The position numbers and the translations under genes were made by a program. The notes beneath the pieces were generated by a model that did no database searches, had not been told where the DNA came from, and worked only from the letters and a program-made list of their open reading frames with translations. This document shows, piece after piece, positions 59,616 to 64,000 of a stretch of 64,000 nucleotides of DNA; position 1 is the stretch's first letter, and every line of letters begins with the position of its first letter. Source of the DNA: Delphinapterus leucas (taxonomy: Eukaryota; Chordata; Mammalia; Artiodactyla; Monodontidae); the NCBI RefSeq assembly GCF_002288925.2, contig NW_022098069.1, positions 70,288,099-70,352,098 of the forward strand. The letters run 5' to 3'.

Positions 59616-61070
59616 AATTTTCTCATTAATCAGGCAAAGTATGTTTCTTTCAACTAAGAACTATGACTGATAATTATTAATATTTGTGGTTTTGATGAGG
59701 ATACAGGCTCAGAAGAGTTACTTAAGGTTATAAATTTGTAAAAAAATGGATGCAAGAATTTTAGAATAAAATTTAGCTCTATCTGAACTCAAAACTTAGT
59801 TCAGTTCTTTGCATTTTCCTACTTAATAGAGGATGGCTTAAAATATCCTTATACCAAACAAGTAGAAAGGTCTTCATTCAAATGCAGTTGACTGGGAAAG
59901 AGAAGAGTTTGACTAGAAAATTTATCTTTCTCTATCATAATTACATATAGGAGACCTTCTACCAGAATGAAATTCCAATTCTCAATTAAACCACAAGAAA
60001 AATGTGTCTGTGTATATGATATAGCATGAACTCAATAACTTAATAATTCTGTTTATTAAAACTGTCTTGAAGTTAATCCTATTATAGATATCTAGTGCCC
60101 TGGAAGCAGACAAGATTACTAAAACAGAACGAGTGTAGTTTTTCTATAACAACTTTTTTTTCCCTTCCATCTCATTTTCTTGGCTTCAGAATTCAGTAAG
60201 CTGCAAATCTCCACTTTCTTTCTGATACTAAGTGTAGCAAGGTTAGCAGAAACTCTTGATATGAGGGCTTATCTTTCTTCTTTACACTCACCAGGCAGAA
60301 TTTCATCTGTCTCTCGGTGTGGCTGCAAAATAAAAATGTGTCTTCCAATCAAAACAGTCAAGCATTTCACTTTCGAGCTAATCTTCTTTTGCTGTAGTAG
60401 AAAACTCTTTGTACCTTCATCGAGGAAATCATCAGAAAAAGGGCAATCATTTTCAACCTGATATTTTCCTTGGTACAAATCTAGCCTCAAAGGAATGCAT
60501 TTATCTTTTTAAAATGCTGCTATAATTTTTTTCATGTCTCCACAGCTAAATGTGATGATTTGATGGGAAACCCAGGAAATAGCTCTTGAGAGTACACATT
60601 ATAATTGCATCACTTAACGTACTTGTATGCAGAGCTAATCATCAAGCATCAAATACCAAATTTTAAAAGAAATTATTTCTTTTAGAAATTGGGATATGGT
60701 TCTATTCGTTTTTTATTCTAAATTCATGTTTTAATTTTAACAGAATACCAAAATATAGCATTTCCATTTCTATCTAATTGTGTGTAACTTTGAATATGTT
60801 TAAATGGGTATGCGTATTATTATTTGCAGTTTCTCCATGTCATGTGGTATTATTTTTCATGTATTCTTACAATCACCAGTAAGGCATACATTTGATAACC
60901 AAAAGCTGATAAATCCTCAACTTATTAAACCAAACCAATATAAATTATTTAAAATATTAATTTTCATAAAGCAACTGTGAAACACATTTGTGCATTATTT
61001 GATAATGTAGTATTCCTGGAATAGAATCTGTTTTCTCTTCTATGACCTTGAAGAATAACTTTGTTGTTTG
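59616..61070. other. Unique sequence
   Basis: No repeat recognised. A minus frame at 60269-60490 (73 codons) has coding-like texture: the minus strand reads 'attttgcag' then 31 nt then 'ctggtgagtg', an acceptor- and donor-like pair inside the frame, but no homology is recognised. Confidence 0.4.
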
Positions 61071-61074
61071 CCGT

Positions 61075-61315
61075 GGGTTTAAAAATATATAAAGTGCTTT
61101 TACATTGATTTTCTCATTTAATTCTAACAAATGTATGAGCTGTATACAGAGGGTTTTATTGTTGCATTATGAAGTTGAGAAGATTCTGAGATGAGAGGTT
61201 AAGTTGTATCGCACAACAGGAGGGGGCGGAAGGAGACGGCAATAACTGCTGGGACTTGAATCCATTATTCTAAAGTGCGGATCCAGTGTCTTTCCTGTTA
61301 CAGCCATTCCTCTAA
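61075..61315 (-). repeat. MIR SINE, antisense
   Basis: 'aaagtgcttttacattgatt', 'gatgagaggttaagttgtat' and 'gctgggacttgaatccatta' follow the antisense MIR order. Confidence 0.75.
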
Positions 61316-61319
61316 TTCT

Positions 61320-61760
61320 CTCGCTGAGTTCGTGTTTAAGAGTTTGAAAGCGAAATGAGTTAATTTATCTCAGGAAACTTGCTCTGGCTGCTAGCCTTGC
61401 AGCAGAATGCGCAGTGCTAAGTCTCAAGCCCCACTGGAGACAAACCCCTCTCCCCGGACCCCTAGAGCCGAAAGTAAGGGTGCGTGTGTGTGCGTGCGTG
61501 TGTTTTCTCCCAGCTTCTCTTGTTGGGCCTGAGAGGATGGGGTGCAAGGCACAGTGGGAGCGCCAAGTACCTGTCCGGTGTCTGGTTGTTAAATGAGTAA
61601 GTGATGCCTGGACGTGCTTGGGATCTCCTGGAAAGAACACTCGACTGAGATTCAAAATGTTTGCCGGAGGCTCAAGGAAGCCTCCCGAGCTCTGTGTTAC
61701 GATGGAATTCTTTCTCTCTGAGTGGAAGTTTGCTCATACGTGAATGAGGCTTGACGGAGA
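61320..61760. promoter_or_regulatory. CpG-rich patch, candidate promoter or first exon
   Basis: By hand I count 18 CpGs in about 440 bp, far above the surrounding non-SINE DNA. No SINE or other CpG-carrying repeat explains them. A donor-like 'gccgaaagtaaggg' sits at 61468-61481 (GT at 61474, plus strand). There is no clear TATA box. GC content is only about 50%, so it would be a weak CpG island. It could be an alternative promoter or the 5' exon of a gene extending right, an enhancer, or chance. Confidence 0.35.
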
Positions 61761-62920
61761 CATTTAAATATGTTATAAATGTTATGATGTTTGTGATGGT
61801 TGTATATCAGTTAGGGAGTGCTAGTCAGGGTCTCATTTTACCCTAGAGGTGAGCAGTCTTTTGCCCCCTTCATTTATCAGGTAGTTTTGTTTGTTTATTT
61901 TACACAACGTCCTTCCCCCCTCGCCTCAGCAGTGTGGAGATTACTTTGGTGATCATTGTTTCTGTGTTTGTGGAGCACCGGGAAAAGTAAAAGCTTCCCA
62001 TCTCTTAGATCCGCTCTTATTACTTTTATAAAATGAACACTGCAGGCTAATTTATAAGGCTGGGTTTACCTGGCTCAGTGAATAATTTCTGCATCAGAAA
62101 ACTGATATTTTGTTAAAAGGTGGTATTTTAAAAATGGACTTACTGGCCTTGGCGCTGCTTTTGTGTTAAAACACACACACACACACACAAAACAAAACAA
62201 CTCTTTCCTTCAATTTAATTTTTGGATGAGTGATACAATTTTTGCCATAGTTTAAGAAAAGTTCACACTAATGCCTGTAACATAAAAATGTAAGACAGAG
62301 TTAGGCTTTTGAGGTATGAAGTTGCTTCTGTGCTTTGAATGGCTGAGTAAATAGATTGAGCACAGTAGTACCGGAGTTGAACAGGATTTCAAGCTTATAA
62401 CGTATTTGATGCTGTGTTGTATAGCAGATAAAAGTAGAGATAATAGGGATAGATTTCTTATTCCTGAGAAGAATGGTTTTCTTTACATGTCTCTTTATCC
62501 CTATAAACCAGCCAGGATTATATATCCTCAACCTATTTTCCCTTCTGGTTCAAAAGTGAATCTTCATGCGACAACATAAAATTCCCCATTTTAAGTTATA
62601 ATTGCACTACCTTCCCACAGAATCTTCAGAAACAAAACATATACACCTTTTTCAGAAAGAAAACATGGAATCAGAAATCATTTTCCTCCTTGAGAAAGAA
62701 AATAGCTCATAGTCAACAAGTTGCCTCAATAGGTAGATTTATGACAACCAAGGATGAAAAGATAAGGAACTTCTAATGACATATAGAACTCATATGTATC
62801 TATTATGAAGTACACCTTATAATCATTTATACTTATTTGAAAATTCGTTTTAAATGATTACATAGTCATAAAGTGATAGCTAGTTGTTTAATAGGAAAAT
62901 TAGTGATTTATATATTGATT
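61761..62920. other. Unique sequence
   Basis: No repeat recognised apart from the CA run at 62170-62189. The part just right of the CpG patch (61900-62110) also lacks repeats. Confidence 0.4.
62170..62189. repeat. (CA)n short run
   Basis: About ten CA units followed by AAAC repeats. Confidence 0.9.
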
Positions 62921-62924
62921 CTGG

Positions 62925-63015
62925 TTGATACATAAAACCTTCCTAGGCTCCAGTTTTCTTATCTGTAACATAAAATCTTAAACTAGATGATTTGTTTATA
63001 CCTTTCCAATTCCAA
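62925..63015 (+). repeat. MIR SINE fragment, sense
   Basis: 'ctccagttttcttatctgta' and 'taaactagatgatttgttta' are a sense MIR core fragment. Confidence 0.55.
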
Positions 63016-63227
63016 ACTAGAGTGATTAATCTGTCTTTCAGAAGAGCAAGTTAATTTTATGTTATTTTCTTGTATTGTTTCTTAAATACTTCCAAGAGAG
63101 TGTATCATGTATTCTTGGAAACCTCATGAAGCTTGTCATTCATATAAAAATCAACGAATGTTAATAGTATATTAATTATGTATAAAACATTGTAAGCTGT
63201 AAAAGAACCAAAGAAAAATAAGAAATC

Positions 63228-63480
63228 ATTAATAACCGTAAGGAGCATACAATCTAATTTTAGAGACACGAATACAGGAAAACTCAAATAATACCGTACA
63301 ATCATTAGATAACTGATGTCACAAGGGAATTAATGAGTATTGTCTGATTTAATTGTATGTGTAGGAGGAGCTGAGTTCATTCATTGGGGCTGAATGGAAC
63401 TAGGGATTCTTATGAAAAAGTAATTTGATCTCTGTCTTGAAGGATGGGGAGAACTTGAATAGGTAAAGGGAAGAGCCATG
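63228..63480 (-). repeat. L2 fragment, antisense
   Basis: 'aaggagcatacaatctaatt', 'ctgtcttgaaggatggggag' and 'ttgaataggtaaagggaaga' follow the antisense order of the L2 3' region. Confidence 0.65.
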
Positions 63481-63489
63481 GCCATCACA

Positions 63490-63655
63490 GCTATATTACT
63501 CTTAGAGCTTTTACAGTATGACAGGTGCTTTCACACAGTAACTGGACAAGATATTATGACAAGTATTCTTATACCTATTTTAAATGAAGAAAACAGGAAC
63601 TATAAGAACTGAAACTCATATTCTGGTCTTTTGATTTCCAGTCTTCTGTTCTTAC
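63490..63655 (-). repeat. MIR SINE, antisense
   Basis: 'gacaggtgctttcacacagt', 'attcttatacctattttaaa' and 'gaagaaaacaggaac' are diverged antisense MIR. Confidence 0.55.
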
Positions 63656-63757
63656 CTCTACTTTTACTGTAATCTTGAATATGTATTATTTAATTCTACT
63701 ATTATTTTGTTTTGTTTTAGTTTTGTTTAGGAAGGGATTAGAGAATTAGTGTTTGAG

Positions 63758-63875
63758 TTGTCAACACTTACTCTGCATTATCTTTTTAATATAGGTGAAT
63801 GTAGTATTGTTATTCTTATTTAACAGAAGAGGAAGCTGAAACTAAAGAAACTAGGCATCAAAATCAGGAATGTGG
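63758..63875 (-). repeat. MIR SINE, antisense
   Basis: 'ttattcttatttaacagaag' and 'aggaagctgaaactaaagaa' are a diverged antisense MIR core; a second copy just right of the one at 63490. Confidence 0.5.
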
Positions 63876-64000
63876 AAAACTGCAAGGCATTAGACTGTGA
63901 ATTTTGTCTTAAACAATTTATAGAAGGAAAAACATCCAGAAGAGTTGATTGTAAGCTTCTCTTTCACAAATGGCTAATTGTTATCCTTTTGACCTCAAAG

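Overview
This is mammalian genomic DNA, almost certainly from a cetacean (whale or dolphin). The clearest evidence is a set of about 11 tRNA-derived SINEs of the CHR type. Their 5' ends read 'cttccctggtggcgcagtgg' and most are flanked by direct repeats of 10-17 bp. I saw no Bov-A/BovB (ruminant), PRE-1 (pig), Alu or carnivore SINEs. The window also holds a mariner of the cetartiodactyl type, a cetartiodactyl-like L1 3' end, and the usual old mammalian background of MIR, L2, L3/CR1-like, MaLR and other LTRs, MER5A, MER2/Tigger and old L1.

I find no protein-coding exon I would defend. The open frames are short. They are explained by SINEs, by antisense readings of L1 or LTR sequence, by simple repeats, or by chance in AT-rich DNA. 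The window looks like a gene desert or a large intron. I see no RNA gene, CRISPR array, origin or operon.

Layout. 1-12.8 kb: mostly unique AT-rich DNA with MIR/L2 remnants, one SINE, one MaLR LTR, and an 80-bp sequence present twice (9517-9596 and 12190-12269, 95% identical). 12.9-14.3 kb: a full-length but dead mariner carrying a nested SINE. 14.3-25 kb: unique DNA, old L1/HAL1 3' ends, three SINEs, MER5A and a long L2. 25.3-28.4 kb: the largest repeat-free stretch in the first half, a candidate for conserved non-coding elements. 28.5-34.5 kb: a MER-type element in two copies, one splitting an ancient L3/CR1-like LINE, plus two young SINEs. 34.6-37.9 kb: one old L1 whose two ends can be joined by a 12-bp target-site duplication, internally deleted and interrupted by a MaLR LTR. 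38-45 kb: SINEs, MER2, a 21-bp x4 tandem repeat and two LTR-like repeats. 45-51 kb: L2/MIR remnants and unique DNA. 51.5-52.4 kb: an L1 3' end with a nested SINE. 52.4-64 kb: unique DNA, MIRs, an old L1-like 5' region and, at 61.32-61.76 kb, a CpG-rich patch that is the best candidate for a promoter or first exon.

I did not find a convincing undescribed biological system. The observations most worth checking are the 80-bp duplication, the CpG-rich patch, the mariner with its nested SINE, and several repeat-free blocks. All family names and boundaries come from reading by eye; boundaries of old repeats are good to perhaps 10-40 bp.
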